A DNA stretch of 64,000 bases from Stenotrophomonas oahuensis (GTDB taxonomy: Bacteria; Pseudomonadota; Gammaproteobacteria; Xanthomonadales; Xanthomonadaceae). The stretch covers positions 62,001 to 126,000 of the forward strand of contig NZ_CP115541.1 in NCBI RefSeq assembly GCF_031834595.1, read 5' to 3'. Numbering within the stretch: position 1 is the stretch's first letter; each line of letters opens with the position of its first letter. The position numbers and the translations under genes were made by a program. This document shows, piece after piece, positions 33,439 to 42,529 of this stretch. The notes under the pieces are model-generated. The model had not been told where the DNA came from. It saw nothing but the letters and a program-made list of their open reading frames with translations, and searched no databases.

Positions 33439-34500
33439 TTAGTCATCGGTGCCCAGGAACGCAAACGGCTGGGACGGCGTGAACTGGTCCAACGCATTGC
33501 CGGCAAACACATTGCGCTGGTCCTTGCCCAGGTCCAGCTTCAGCACCTTGCCGGTCTCCTGGTTGAAATCCACCTTGTTCAGATCCACCCAGAACGTATT
33601 CGGGGTCAGCGCGCTCTCAAAGAAATACAGCTTGCGCTTGTGATCGGCCACGGTGCGCCAGCGCGTGGAGGAAATGTTCGGCTCCTCCGGCGTGGTGATG
33701 CCGAACGGCACCGACACATTACGGATCACACTGAACACGCTCGCCAGCGCCTCGACCGGGTCCTCGGCCTTCGGAATGGCATTGATGTAGAACTTGGCCC
33801 GCGCGAAACGGTCCGACGCACGGTTGGTGCCAGGCAGCATCACCGTGCCGCCGATCTGCTGCCAGTAGGTATTGAGCGCCAGCTGATGGTCGAACTTCGG
33901 CGAGTTGGTCATCACCTGGTATTGGCGTCCGTGATGGATCACCTGCTTGCCCCCGATGTACTCGACAATCGCACTGTCGCCGCTGGCATCGGACATCGAC
34001 AGATGCAACGTGGCGGTTCGCTCCGTTCCCGGCAGCTTGTCCGTCACCAGCGTGTAGGGCTCACGCTCCAGCGCCTTCACCGCTTCATCCACCGTGGCAA
34101 AGTTGTCCAGCACATACTGCGCCCATAGCGAGATGGCGAGTCCCGGCTTGCCGTTGCCGCGTTGCGGATACTCCGACTCCACCAGCCACAGTACGTTGGC
34201 CGAAAGGCCCTTTTCGTTGAGGCCATCGGTCGTGGAAATGTCGTAGCCACTGGCAATCACACTGCCGTATTTCGCGGTCCACTCGATGGAATTGCGCCCG
34301 GCCTGGCCATCACGCTGCATGCCGCGTGGAAACACCCACAGGTTGGTGGCGACGTCTTCTTTCCAATCCATCGAACGGGCGGTGATCACATCGTCATTCG
34401 CGCCCAGGTACACCACGCGTGTGCAGGCATCGGCCTGACCGGCCAGCAGAGACAACGAAAACGCCAGCAACGCCGGCCGCAACGACCACATCGAACGCAT
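33439..34500 (-). CDS. Linear amide C-N hydrolase (choloylglycine/penicillin V acylase family)
   Basis: The product is 353 residues from ATG 34500, with GGAGG 7 bases ahead. The signal peptide ends in GQADA and Cys26 directly after it is the N-terminal nucleophile expected for this Ntn-hydrolase family. Other marks: ITARSMDW (Arg, Asp), GLNEKGLSANVLW, MTNSPKFDHQL (the conserved Asn) and RFARAKFY. Periplasmic members hydrolyse penicillin V or N-acyl homoserine lactones; the substrate here is not determined. It is followed by a beta-barrel gene upstream in the same direction. Confidence 0.9.
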   Translation of the reverse strand: MRSMWSLRPALLAFSLSLLAGQADACTRVVYLGANDDVITARSMDWKEDVATNLWVFPRGMQRDGQAGRNSIEWTAKYGSVIASGYDISTTDGLNEKGLSANVLWLVESEYPQRGNGKPGLAISLWAQYVLDNFATVDEAVKALEREPYTLVTDKLPGTERTATLHLSMSDASGDSAIVEYIGGKQVIHHGRQYQVMTNSPKFDHQLALNTYWQQIGGTVMLPGTNRASDRFARAKFYINAIPKAEDPVEALASVFSVIRNVSVPFGITTPEEPNISSTRWRTVADHKRKLYFFESALTPNTFWVDLNKVDFNQETGKVLKLDLGKDQRNVFAGNALDQFTPSQPFAFLGTDD

Positions 34501-34526
34501 GGCAACACCTCCATTGACGGGAAAAC

Positions 34527-35240
34527 TCAGTAGCGCCACTCCACGCCCAGACCCGGACCGGCCAGGGTGAGATCCAGATCCACGCCGGGGCTGATCTCGC
34601 GCAACGACAGCGAGCGGTAGCCCAGCCGCAGCCAGCTGTGCTCGGTCATTCGCAGGCCGTAACTGGCCATCAGGTCCCAGCTGACCTCGTCACCTGCACT
34701 GCCCAGCGCCCACACCGTGATGCCCTGGCGCTCAGTGAACACCCAGGCCATGCGCACACCGAGCACGGGATCCACCCAATCGCGCGAAACGGATGCATCG
34801 CGGCCCAGCGCGGGAAAGTCGACGTCGCCACGCAGTTGCCAGTAGCGCGCGCCAGCGATGGCGTCCATCCGGAACACAGGGTAGTCAATGAAGCGGTACT
34901 GGCCCATCAGCGAGCCGGTCACGATGCGCGTCTGCAACTCAGCGTCCAGGCCCACACGTGGCACTTGTGCGGTTTCGCTGGTATCCACCCAGGTCAGATC
35001 GGACAGCAGTCCCCAGCAACCACGACGCACGTCGATAATCGCCATGGCGGCCATGTCCAGATGTTCGAGGGTGTCACTGAAGGATTGGTGCACCGATACA
35101 GGCGGCAGCGGCCCCAGCTGTGCGTCGCCTTCCAGCCTGGCTCCCCACACGTAGGGAACGACGCTGACGCGCCATGCATCCTCCTGTGCGAACGCCGCCG
35201 AAGGCAGCAGCAACCACGGCAGCAATCCATACCGGCGCAT
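34527..35240 (-). CDS. Outer-membrane beta-barrel-like protein
   Basis: The product is 237 residues from ATG 35240, with GAGGA 6 bases ahead. Signal peptide (AAFAQ) and alternating amphipathic strands with aromatic ends: VSVVPYVWGARLEGD, IVTGSLMGQYRFIDYP, IAGARYWQLRGDVDF and the C-terminal LGVEWRY typical of barrels. It resembles predicted outer-membrane proteins of unknown role. It ends 26 bases before the Ntn-hydrolase start, so the two are probably one operon, perhaps giving a substrate entry and cleavage pair. Confidence 0.75.
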   Translation of the reverse strand: MRRYGLLPWLLLPSAAFAQEDAWRVSVVPYVWGARLEGDAQLGPLPPVSVHQSFSDTLEHLDMAAMAIIDVRRGCWGLLSDLTWVDTSETAQVPRVGLDAELQTRIVTGSLMGQYRFIDYPVFRMDAIAGARYWQLRGDVDFPALGRDASVSRDWVDPVLGVRMAWVFTERQGITVWALGSAGDEVSWDLMASYGLRMTEHSWLRLGYRSLSLREISPGVDLDLTLAGPGLGVEWRY

Positions 35241-35323
35241 CAGCGGTCCTCGGGGGGAAGGAACGAAGGCAGTGCCGGATCATCACAACGCATGCACGGT
35301 GATGGGAGGGTGAACCGTGGGTA

Positions 35324-36661
35324 TCAGCGCTCCACCGGCAGCGTCACCACAAAGCGTGCGCCACCACCTGCAGCCTCCTCCACCGCAATGCTGCCTGCGT
35401 GACGCAGCATGATTTCCCGCGCCAGATACAGCCCCAGGCCACTGCCGCTGCCACTGGGCCGCAGCCGATGGAACGGTTCGAAGATGGATTGCCGTGCCTG
35501 TTCGGGCACACCGTCGCCTTCGTCACTGACCGACAATACCCCGCCCGGTTGCAGCGCCACCGCTACCAACCCGTGGCCACCGCCATGCGCGATGGCGTTC
35601 TGCAGCAGGCCGCTGATCACGCGATGCAGCGCATCGGGATCGCCGCGCACCCAGACCGGTGCCTCCGGTGCGTCCACTTCGAATTCATAACCGGCATCCA
35701 CGACCAGCGGCGCGACATCGGCGGCCACTTCGCGGGTCAGCGCGGCCAGATCGATGCGCTGCTGCTGGCTGCGGTGGTGATCCAGCCGCTGCAGATCGAG
35801 CAGCTGTTCGGCAATATTGCTCAGCCGACCGAGGTCACGCTGCAGGCGTGCACGCACGGTGCCCGGCGGCAGGTCACCAATGCGCGTGGCCAGAATCGCA
35901 ATCGGCATGCGCAGCTCGTGCGCGGCACCGACCAGGAAGCGGTCCTGCGCGTCGTAGCTTTCACCGATGCGGCGCACGGCAGCGTTGAAGGCATCCACGA
36001 GCGGCACGATCTCACGCGGCACCGCGTGCGTATCCAATCCACGCCCGCGCTCGCTGATCTCGATGGCCGCCGCCTGCGCGGCGACCCGGTTCACGCCGCG
36101 CAGCGAGCGGTGGATGGCCCACGGAGCCACCACCAGGGTGATGGCCATCAGCGGCAGCGTGATCCAGCCACCGAGGTAGCCGATGATCACCAGCAACTGC
36201 CGCCAGAAGCCACGTTGCGGCAGGCCGCCCACCATCACGTGCACGCGACCTTCGTCGCGGTCGGACACCCAAACGCGCATCGCCAGATCCATGCCGCGAC
36301 TGCGGGTGCGTACGTCGGTCGGCTCCACGTGTGCCAACTGCTGCACCAGTGGCCGGTACACTGAAGGAACCGTGCCGTGTTCCAGATAGTGCCCCTGCTC
36401 ATCGGCAGCGGCGAACCAGAACGTGGCGGGACGGTCCGGTGCGGCCTCGTCGATGGCGGTCCAGTCCACCTGCAAGCCATTGTTGCCGAGCACGATGGCG
36501 TCAGCCACCTGCTCGCTGGTCTTCCAGTCAATGTAGGCGGTGCTGCGGTCGCCGTAGACCAGGGCGATGCCGGTCAGCGCGATGATCACCATCGCCACCT
36601 GGATCAGGCAGATCTTCCAGGCCAGGCTGAAACTCAGCGAACCGGGTTTGAGGAATTTCAT
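35324..36661 (-). CDS. Membrane sensor histidine kinase
   Basis: The product is 445 residues. Transmembrane segments at about 17-38 and 165-188 flank a 125-residue periplasmic sensor; then a HAMP-like stretch, the H-box GAAHELRMPIAIL (with Met at the usual Thr place), NAIAHGG, SDEGDGVP and GSGSGLGLYLAREI. The start overlaps the regulator's stop (ATGA). It forms an OmpR-type pair with the preceding gene and stands next to the divergent mipA-like gene, a usual target in this family. Confidence 0.9.
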   Translation of the reverse strand: MKFLKPGSLSFSLAWKICLIQVAMVIIALTGIALVYGDRSTAYIDWKTSEQVADAIVLGNNGLQVDWTAIDEAAPDRPATFWFAAADEQGHYLEHGTVPSVYRPLVQQLAHVEPTDVRTRSRGMDLAMRVWVSDRDEGRVHVMVGGLPQRGFWRQLLVIIGYLGGWITLPLMAITLVVAPWAIHRSLRGVNRVAAQAAAIEISERGRGLDTHAVPREIVPLVDAFNAAVRRIGESYDAQDRFLVGAAHELRMPIAILATRIGDLPPGTVRARLQRDLGRLSNIAEQLLDLQRLDHHRSQQQRIDLAALTREVAADVAPLVVDAGYEFEVDAPEAPVWVRGDPDALHRVISGLLQNAIAHGGGHGLVAVALQPGGVLSVSDEGDGVPEQARQSIFEPFHRLRPSGSGSGLGLYLAREIMLRHAGSIAVEEAAGGGARFVVTLPVER

Positions 36662-37332
36662 GGCACGTCCTTGAGCAGATAACCGATGCCGCGCATCACA
36701 TGGATTTCCACCCGCGCATCGGCTTCGGCCAGCGCCTTGCGCAGCTTTGAAACGTGCGCGTCGAGCGCGTTGGATTGAATGGCGTCATCGAAACCGTACA
36801 CGGCTTCCTGCAGCGCTTCGCGCGCCACCGTGCGCCCCTGCCGCAATGCCAGTGCTTCCAGCACCAATAACTGGCGGCGCGGCAGCACCAGCAGCGTGCC
36901 ATCCACGGTGGCCTCGCGCGCCACGAAATCAAACTGCAGCCGGCCCAGGGTCAACGTGGGCAAGGCGATCTGCGAGGGCCGCCGCGAGATCGCACGAATG
37001 CGCGCCAGCAGTTCTTCCACCGCAAAGGGTTTGGTCAGGTAATCGTCCGCCCCCACATCCAGCCCGACCACACGGTCGGCCACCGAATCCCGCGCGGTGA
37101 GCATGATCACCGGCAGGTTGGGCACGTGGCTGCGCGCCACGCGCACGAAGTTGGCTCCATCGCCATCCGGCAGCTGCCGGTCGAGCAGCAGGATCTGGTG
37201 CACATTGGCCTTCAACGCCTCGGCGGCGTGCGCCATGGAGGTCACCAGGTCCACCACCATGCCGTGCCGGCCCAGGCTGGCCTGGATGGCGCTGGCCAGT
37301 TCGGGGTCGTCTTCAAGCAGCAGGATGCGCAT
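36658..37332 (-). CDS. OmpR/PhoB-family response regulator
   Basis: The product is 224 residues from ATG 37332; the open frame continues upstream but the receiver starts here. LLLEDDPELA, Asp51 in LLLDRQLPDGDG, LTARDS and LTKPF are the receiver marks; the winged helix ends in SNALDAHVSKLRKAL and IHVMRGIGYLLKD. It is the first gene of the pair and is divergent from mipA with 114 bases between, room for a shared operator. Confidence 0.93.
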   Translation of the reverse strand: MRILLLEDDPELASAIQASLGRHGMVVDLVTSMAHAAEALKANVHQILLLDRQLPDGDGANFVRVARSHVPNLPVIMLTARDSVADRVVGLDVGADDYLTKPFAVEELLARIRAISRRPSQIALPTLTLGRLQFDFVAREATVDGTLLVLPRRQLLVLEALALRQGRTVAREALQEAVYGFDDAIQSNALDAHVSKLRKALAEADARVEIHVMRGIGYLLKDVP

Positions 37333-37446
37333 GGGGCAGAGGGTACAGGGGGCATGGGCGCGAATGGTAGCGCGGCCGGCGGCGCAACGTTCCCACAATG
37401 TCCGGCCGGCAGGATGGGCGCTTGGCATTCTTACAGTGGCAGGTAC

Positions 37447-38223
37447 ATGCGCGTTCAACCCCTTCTTTCCCCCGCCCTGGGCGTGGCCATTGCGGTCCTG
37501 TTCGCCAGCACCACCGCCCAGGCGCAGGTCGCCCCCGGTGCCAAGCCGCGCAGCAGCGTCGGGCTGGCCGTGGCCGCACAGAAGTCGCCGTACGCCGGCT
37601 ATGACACCGACGTGCTGCCGATTCCGGTGGTGAACTACGAAGGCAAGTCGTTCCACCTGCGCGGTGGCAGCCTCGGCTGGAAGCTGTTCAACAGCGACAG
37701 CACCGAGGTTTCCCTGCTGGCCTCGCCCTACATGATGCGTTTCAAGCACAAGGACACCGACGACGTGCAGTTGCGCCAGCTGTCCAACCGCAGCCTGTCG
37801 GCGATGGCCGGCGTCGCCGTGCGGCACACCGCGCCGTGGGGCATCGTGCAGGCCAATGTGCAGGCGGAAGTGAGCGGCCACGGCGGTGGCTTCGCGGCCG
37901 ATGCCAAGTACGCCTACCCGATTCCGGCCGGCAAGGTCACGTTGATTCCGGGGATCGGGGCCGGTTATGCCAGCGCCGACCTCAATGACTACTACTTTGG
38001 CGTGAGCGCACGCGAATCCGCGCGCAGCGGACTGGCGATGTACAAGGCCGGCAGCGGTGTTTCGCCTTACATCGACCTGACCGCGATCATGCCGCTGGGC
38101 GCGCACTGGGTGGCCACCGGGTCGCTGCGGCGCACCCGGTTGTCGGACGCGATCACCGACAGCCCGATGACCGAAGGCAAGCACATGGACAGTGCCCTGA
38201 TCGCACTGAGCTACGGGTTCTGA
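37447..38223 (+). CDS. MipA/OmpV family outer-membrane protein
   Basis: The product is 258 residues from ATG 37447. Signal peptide (TTAQAQ), then the family pattern VGLAVAAQKSPYAGYDTDVLPIPV broken into a strand and loop, FHLRGGSLGWKLF, and the C-terminal ALSYGF. MipA scaffolds murein enzymes in E. coli, while many relatives are inducible barrels under two-component control. The divergent OmpR-type pair is the obvious regulator. Confidence 0.88.
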   Translation: MRVQPLLSPALGVAIAVLFASTTAQAQVAPGAKPRSSVGLAVAAQKSPYAGYDTDVLPIPVVNYEGKSFHLRGGSLGWKLFNSDSTEVSLLASPYMMRFKHKDTDDVQLRQLSNRSLSAMAGVAVRHTAPWGIVQANVQAEVSGHGGGFAADAKYAYPIPAGKVTLIPGIGAGYASADLNDYYFGVSARESARSGLAMYKAGSGVSPYIDLTAIMPLGAHWVATGSLRRTRLSDAITDSPMTEGKHMDSALIALSYGF

Positions 38224-38225
38224 GC

Positions 38226-38450
38226 ATGCGCCGGGGAATTGTACGCCGCGTCGCGGAACTGGCCCTACAGATAGAGCCGGACCGCCAGCGCGTACTGCAA
38301 TGGATTGTGTATACCCGGCTGCCGGTTCGAGGCGGCAAGACCACCTTCGAACTGGCCTGCAACGGCCAGGGCGAACGCGTGCTGATGCTGCTGCACGGGC
38401 TGCTGGCACAGCCCGGACAGCGCCCCGCCCAGCTGCCCGCGATGCATTGA
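38226..38450 (+). CDS. Small hypothetical protein after mipA
   Basis: The product is 74 residues, starting 2 bases after the mipA stop with ATG in GAGCATG. Basic N-terminus (MRRGIVRRVAELALQ), a helical middle and a Pro-rich end. No family is recognised. Its tight spacing and the next gene 23 bases later with the same orientation argue for a real small gene; no separate ribosome site is clear. Confidence 0.45.
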   Translation: MRRGIVRRVAELALQIEPDRQRVLQWIVYTRLPVRGGKTTFELACNGQGERVLMLLHGLLAQPGQRPAQLPAMH

Positions 38451-38473
38451 GCCCTTTACCTCAGGAGACCCCC

Positions 38474-38896
38474 ATGCCCCGCCCCTTCCCCTTGTTGCGC
38501 ATTGCCGAAGCGGCGAATGACCCCGCGCTGGACGTGGCGCTGGTCGACTTTGATCATGCCGTTGAAGTGCTGATGGGGTTGGATCCGGATCCGCATGGAC
38601 GCTTTTCGCGTGCCTATGTCACGGCAATCTTCCGCGCCTGCCTGGCCCCGCGCCTGCCCGGCCCGGATGCGCCGGGTGGCCGGCCGGATCCGCAGATCGC
38701 GCAGGTGTTGAAGGCGTGGATTATTGAGAAGCTGGAGCAGTTTCCCGAGGAGCGGCGGGATCACCGGATGACGGCCGCGCGCCGCGCCGCGCATGGGTTC
38801 TGGCTGCAGTCGCTGGCGTATCCACTGGACGATGATGGCGGTCCACGGGCCGAGCGCCTGCTGGAAGGGTTGCTGGCGCTTACGCGCCCCGCGTAG
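38474..38896 (+). CDS. Hypothetical protein (140 residues)
   Basis: ATG 38474 has AGGAG 6 bases ahead. The protein is soluble and helical: ALDVALVDFDHAVEVLMGLD, FSRAYVTAIFRACLAP, QIAQVLKAWIIEKLEQFPEE and ARRAAHGFWLQSLAYPLDD. No known family. The gene probably belongs to the mipA transcript. The stop TAG is the GTAG of a REP element and the last residues (RPA) lie at the junction. Confidence 0.65.
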   Translation: MPRPFPLLRIAEAANDPALDVALVDFDHAVEVLMGLDPDPHGRFSRAYVTAIFRACLAPRLPGPDAPGGRPDPQIAQVLKAWIIEKLEQFPEERRDHRMTAARRAAHGFWLQSLAYPLDDDGGPRAERLLEGLLALTRPA

Positions 38897-38916
38897 GGAC
38901 ACGCCATGCGTGTCCC
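38893..38916. repeat. REP element, GTAGGGACACGCC type (single)
   Basis: Same unit as the arms of the REPIN at 21889-21955. It provides the stop codon of the gene before it, in the same GCG-TAG context. Confidence 0.85.
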
Positions 38917-38931
38917 AGGAGACGCCTGAAC

Positions 38932-39105
38932 TCAGGTGACCTTCTTGGCCACCGTCATGCCCAGCAGGAACAGCACCACGGCAATGATGATGCCGGCCCA
39001 GAACAGGAACTTGGCGATGCCGATGGCCCCGCCGGCAATGCCGCCGAAGCCCAGCGCACCGGCAATCAGGCCGATGATGGCGAAAATGATGGCCCACTTG
39101 ATCAT
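38932..39105 (-). CDS. DUF1328 small membrane protein
   Basis: The product is 57 residues, ATG 39105 with AAAGG 7 bases ahead. Two hydrophobic segments: WAIIFAIIGLIAGALGFGG and, after IAGGAIGIAK, FLFWAGIIIAVVLFLLG, ending TVAKKVT. This is the usual sequence of the YtjA/DUF1328 proteins, small inner-membrane proteins often induced by stress. It stands alone. Confidence 0.9.
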   Translation of the reverse strand: MIKWAIIFAIIGLIAGALGFGGIAGGAIGIAKFLFWAGIIIAVVLFLLGMTVAKKVT

Positions 39106-39382
39106 GCTGAAACCTTTCCCTCTGCGGGGAGTAAGAAGTGACCGTTACCGTAGCGAGTGGCCTGTGCGGCCCCGGTGAGACGGTCGCCAGCAGCATGTGA
39201 AGAAAGTCATGTAGGAATTTTCCGACAAACGGTAAGGCGACCTTCATCGAGCGCCGGAATTAAGTATTTGAATTCCATTGACTTTTGGTGAAATACGTCA
39301 TCATTTCACTGAATGTGTGACCGTTGCCTCAGTTTCACCCCATGGTCACAATGATGACGTCCCACACAACAGCAAGACCGCC

Positions 39383-39484
39383 ATGCGCGCTTTCGTTGCC
39401 AAGCAGCACCCCGCCCTGCTGAAGGTCTATTTCCTGGCCTGCTACATCATCCTGATCGAGGAAGTGGTGCGGGCGCTGACCTGA
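39383..39484 (+). CDS. Possible 33-residue membrane peptide
   Basis: Starts MRAFVAKQHPALLKVYF and has one hydrophobic stretch ([14 protein letters not shown]). It overlaps the 3' end of the convergent receiver gene by 43 bases. The ribosome site is weak. The upstream region (39200-39380) is AT-rich with a GGAATT/AATTCC dyad at about 39256-39276. It may be spurious. Confidence 0.3.
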   Translation: MRAFVAKQHPALLKVYFLACYIILIEEVVRALT

Positions 39485-39846
39485 GGGCCCATCTCGGCGA
39501 GCTGGTGCTCCAGAGCCTCCAGGGTGCGTTTCAGGTCCACCACACGGAATGGCTTCTGCAGGCACACGTGGCCGCGGAACGCTTCATCCACTCCTTGCTG
39601 CCCGTACCCTGTCGCAAACGCGAACGGTATGCCGCGCGCCTCCAGTTCATGGCCCACCGGCGCTGACGATGTGCCGGCCAGATTGACGTCCAGCAATGCC
39701 ATGTCGACAATCTGATCGCGCAGGATCAGCATGGCCGCCTCCACACCCGGCGCGGTATGGACCACGTAACCCAGGTCAACCAGCTGATCCTCGATCAGCA
39801 TCATGATCAACGCTTCGTCCTCAACCACCAGTACGTTCCTGCTCAT
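39442..39846 (-). CDS. Single-domain response regulator paired with an HWE kinase
   Basis: The product is 134 residues from ATG 39846, which overlaps the kinase stop (ATGA). [14 protein letters not shown], Asp53 in [15 protein letters not shown] (Thr) and LQKPF (Lys) mark a receiver without output domain, of the kind that accompanies HWE/HisKA_2 kinases. It is probably the kinase's direct phosphate acceptor. The last 15 residues ([11 protein letters not shown]) overlap a small ORF on the other strand. Confidence 0.85.
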   Translation of the reverse strand: MSRNVLVVEDEALIMMLIEDQLVDLGYVVHTAPGVEAAMLILRDQIVDMALLDVNLAGTSSAPVGHELEARGIPFAFATGYGQQGVDEAFRGHVCLQKPFRVVDLKRTLEALEHQLAEMGPQVSARTTSSIRMM

Positions 39847-40844
39847 GTCAGCTGTCCCTCCTCCAGGTTCGGCTGCGGCATCCACAGGTGGCAACGAACG
39901 CCGTCCGGTGCAAATGCCAGTTCGACCCCACCGCCGAGGTCATGTTTGAGTCCCCGTTCCAGCAGGCGCGAGCCGAAGCCACGTTGCGCCGGCTCGTGCA
40001 CGGCGGGGCCACCGTACTCCTGCCACACCACTTCAATGCGTGGATCGCCGTCCAGATCGGTGCTGGACCACTGCAGGCACACCCGCCCCTCGCGGGAGGA
40101 AAGCGCGCCGTACTTGGCCGCGTTGGTACCCAGCTCATGCAGCGCCATCGCCAGGGCCAGCGCACGGCGCGGATCCAGCCGGCAGCTGTCGCCCGCCAGC
40201 TGGAACTGACCGGGGGTGCCGTAAGCGTCCATCGTGGACTGAGCCAGGTCGCGGATATCGGCGCTGTGCCAGTTTTCGCGAGTCAGGATGTCGTGCGCGC
40301 TGGCCAGCGCGACCAGGCGCTCCTCGATCTTGGCGTTCGCATCCTCCAGCCCGGCCGCACTGCGCAGGGTCTGCCGCGCAATCGACTGCACGGTGGCCAA
40401 GGTGTTCTTGACCCGGTGATTGAGCTCGTTGATCAGCAGTTGCTGGTGCTGCTCATGACGCTTGCGCTCGGTGACGTCGCGGGTGCTGCCGGCAATGGCC
40501 TCGACCTGTCCGTCGGGCCCGATCACCGGGGTAAAGATGTAGTCGTAGATGCGCACGCCCAGCGTGGCATGCGGGAACGGTACATCACCGCGGATCGGCT
40601 GGCGGGTGGCGATCACCTGTTCGATCTCGCGGTCATGCATGGCCGCATGCCACGGCTCATACCCGATCTCCAGGCAGGTCTTGCCGATCGCCTCGTCCCA
40701 GCTCATCCCCCACATCGTCAGCAGGGCCTTGTTGGCGTAAATGAACCGGTGTTGCAGATCGAACACGTACGACAGATCGGGCGTCGCCTGCAGCAGCGTC
40801 TCGTAGATGCGCCAGGTTGGAGTGTCCTGTTCCGGCTGGAGCAC
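39843..40844 (-). CDS. PAS-HWE/HisKA_2 sensor histidine kinase
   Basis: The product is 333 residues from GTG 40844, with AAGGGGA ahead. A PAS domain (10-130; [20 protein letters not shown]) ends in [14 protein letters not shown]. The H-box [15 protein letters not shown] and the [17 protein letters not shown] block are diagnostic of the HWE/HisKA_2 group, and [10 protein letters not shown] is the G-box. No membrane segment, so a cytoplasmic sensor, possibly of light or redox state; the flavin-binding Cys of LOV domains was not found. Confidence 0.9.
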   Translation of the reverse strand: MLQPEQDTPTWRIYETLLQATPDLSYVFDLQHRFIYANKALLTMWGMSWDEAIGKTCLEIGYEPWHAAMHDREIEQVIATRQPIRGDVPFPHATLGVRIYDYIFTPVIGPDGQVEAIAGSTRDVTERKRHEQHQQLLINELNHRVKNTLATVQSIARQTLRSAAGLEDANAKIEERLVALASAHDILTRENWHSADIRDLAQSTMDAYGTPGQFQLAGDSCRLDPRRALALAMALHELGTNAAKYGALSSREGRVCLQWSSTDLDGDPRIEVVWQEYGGPAVHEPAQRGFGSRLLERGLKHDLGGGVELAFAPDGVRCHLWMPQPNLEEGQLT

Positions 40845-40993
40845 GTGCTCGGTCCCCTTGGATGGGCCGAATCTAGAGCGGTGGCTGTGAACGGGGCATC
40901 AGGGTTCGGAGGAGACTTTTCCGAAAGTGCAATGGTTGCACTGGTGTAACCATTGCACCATGATCTTGATCACAGGACGGCGGAGGGAACTCC

Positions 40994-41467
40994 ATGAAGC
41001 AGCCGCATTTCGTCATCATCAAAGTCAGCTCAATGCGGCCCGGACGACTGGCGATTCAGTTTGCTGATGGATGGTCGGGTGAAGTCGATCTCAGCGACGT
41101 CATTGAGAAGCACCCCACCCTGCAGCGATTGAAGCAGCCGGAAGTTGTTTCCAACGTCACTGTCGACGAATGGAGCCGTGGTGTGATGTTCGCCGGCGAC
41201 GATGACTTGACCTTGGCCAGTGACAACCTTCGCGCTTTGGCCATCGAGCAGGCTGGCGATTTTTCCTACCAGCAACTCATCGGCTGGATGCATCACCGTG
41301 ACCTGTCGTTAGAGACCGCGGCGCAGGCGCTGGGGATCAGCCGCCGCATGCTTGCCTATTACCGCAGCGGAGAACGGCCAATCCCAAGAACGGTGGGGTT
41401 GGCCATGCTGGGCTGGGAGGCGATGGAGAGCGGCCATCATCTGAACGAGTACGGCTGTTTGGCCTGA
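40994..41467 (+). CDS. DUF2442 protein with C-terminal helix-turn-helix
   Basis: The product is 157 residues. The N-terminal 80 residues (LAIQFADGWSGEVDLSDVI, GVMFAGDDDLTLASDNLR) fit DUF2442; the rest contains an XRE-like unit (LSLETAAQALGISRRMLAYY, followed by SGERPIPRT). In many genomes such proteins are paired with DUF4160 partners as toxin-antitoxin-like modules; no partner is adjacent here. It probably binds DNA. Confidence 0.75.
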   Translation: MKQPHFVIIKVSSMRPGRLAIQFADGWSGEVDLSDVIEKHPTLQRLKQPEVVSNVTVDEWSRGVMFAGDDDLTLASDNLRALAIEQAGDFSYQQLIGWMHHRDLSLETAAQALGISRRMLAYYRSGERPIPRTVGLAMLGWEAMESGHHLNEYGCLA

Positions 41468-41492
41468 GCTGTCACAGCAAAAGGAACTGCGC

Positions 41493-41825
41493 TCAGACGG
41501 CCTGTGCAAGGGCAGTACTCACCCTCTCATCCAACAGCGCCATCAGCTCCGGATCCATGAAGCGATAGTCGTCCGGAATGCCCAGACAGTGCGGCTGTTT
41601 GTAGACAAGCAACCGAGGGAAGGCCGCGAGCAGGCGATGCACGTGCTTGTCCTCCATCACGAAGATCACATCGGCCCAGCGGATATCCGCCGGGCCGATG
41701 GGTCTGCGCGCATGCGGACTTGTACCCGCCGAGCGTGCGTCGAATCCGTCGCGTTGACCCCACATTGCCTCGGCGGTGGGGCTACGCAACTGGTTGCGGC
41801 TGCAGACGAACAGCAGGTTGATCAT
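41493..41825 (-). CDS. Low-molecular-weight protein tyrosine phosphatase-like protein
   Basis: The product is 110 residues, shorter than classic enzymes (about 150). The P-loop is VCSRNQLRSPTAE (C-x5-R-S/T); the usual DP acid loop is replaced by FMDPELM near the end. ATG 41825 overlaps the stop of the gene before it. It is a known small branch of the family; activity on phosphotyrosine is not established. Confidence 0.8.
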   Translation of the reverse strand: MINLLFVCSRNQLRSPTAEAMWGQRDGFDARSAGTSPHARRPIGPADIRWADVIFVMEDKHVHRLLAAFPRLLVYKQPHCLGIPDDYRFMDPELMALLDERVSTALAQAV

Positions 41826-42022
41826 TGCTGCTCCAGCAGTTTACGCGTGGTCACGATCGGATAGTCGAAGCCCAACTGCTGTGCCCGCACGCACTTGGTG
41901 CGACGGCCATACATCATCTTCCACTTCTTTTCGGGCTTGTAGGTCGTCGACTTTGCGACGCGATCTCCGCCCGTTTGACGCGCGCGGAAGCGCCGCCAAG
42001 CGCGATCTCTCTTAAGTTCCAT
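41822..42022 (-). CDS. Conserved small basic protein
   Basis: The product is 66 residues, MELKRDRAWRRFRARQTGG at the start and YGRRTKCVRAQQLGFDYP later; strongly basic. This type of protein recurs before the short phosphatase gene in related bacteria, to my knowledge. It overlaps that gene as ATGA, so the two are coupled. It could bind nucleic acid or act as a phosphatase partner. Confidence 0.7.
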   Translation of the reverse strand: MELKRDRAWRRFRARQTGGDRVAKSTTYKPEKKWKMMYGRRTKCVRAQQLGFDYPIVTTRKLLEQQ

Positions 42023-42204
42023 GAGTCTGCTCTCGTGAGTACCGGGTTCAGCAGCCGCGGTAGTACGAGTGCGCGCATGGTAGAGCGCAGCGACGGGAGG
42101 GTCAACCGCAGCGCCGACCGGTCGGGTCGGCAGAACAGATGCTTGACGGCCGCCAGCACGGCCCTGATGATCGCCCTATTCATCCACGTGTGCCAGGACG
42201 GACC

Positions 42205-42494
42205 ATGTCGGGACTCATCGGCGAGCTGATCGAAGGAATAGTGGACTTCGTCACCGACGTATGGGTGGCACGCCGGCTGCGGGCGAATCGCGGACGACCG
42301 GAACGCTCGCTCGGCGACGACGCCGCGAAGGTAGCCGTGCTGATCTGCAGATGCTGGGACTGGGCCTGCTCGCCCTGGTCTGCGGTGCGGTGATGGTGCT
42401 CGCGCTGCGACTGCCAATCTGGGTTGGCGTGCTGCCTGCGGTCGCCGCGGTGGCCTACGGCGTATACCGATGGATGCGGATGGTGCGGGAGTAG
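42205..42494 (+). pseudogene. Frameshifted small membrane protein gene
   Basis: ATG 42205 with AGGA 8 bases ahead opens MSGLIGELIEGIVDFVTDVW and continues to about DDAAKV at 42335, then shifts to nonsense (CRCWDWACSPW). In another frame the expected continuation follows: DLQMLGLGLLALVCGAVMV and IWVGVLPAVAAVAYGVYRW, a good two-helix membrane end stopping at 42494. One base lost or gained near 42335-42350 would explain it. It may be a true pseudogene, a sequence error or programmed shifting. Confidence 0.6.
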
Positions 42495-42529
42495 TACCTG
42501 ATCGTACGAGGCAAATCGCAGTTGGAGCG

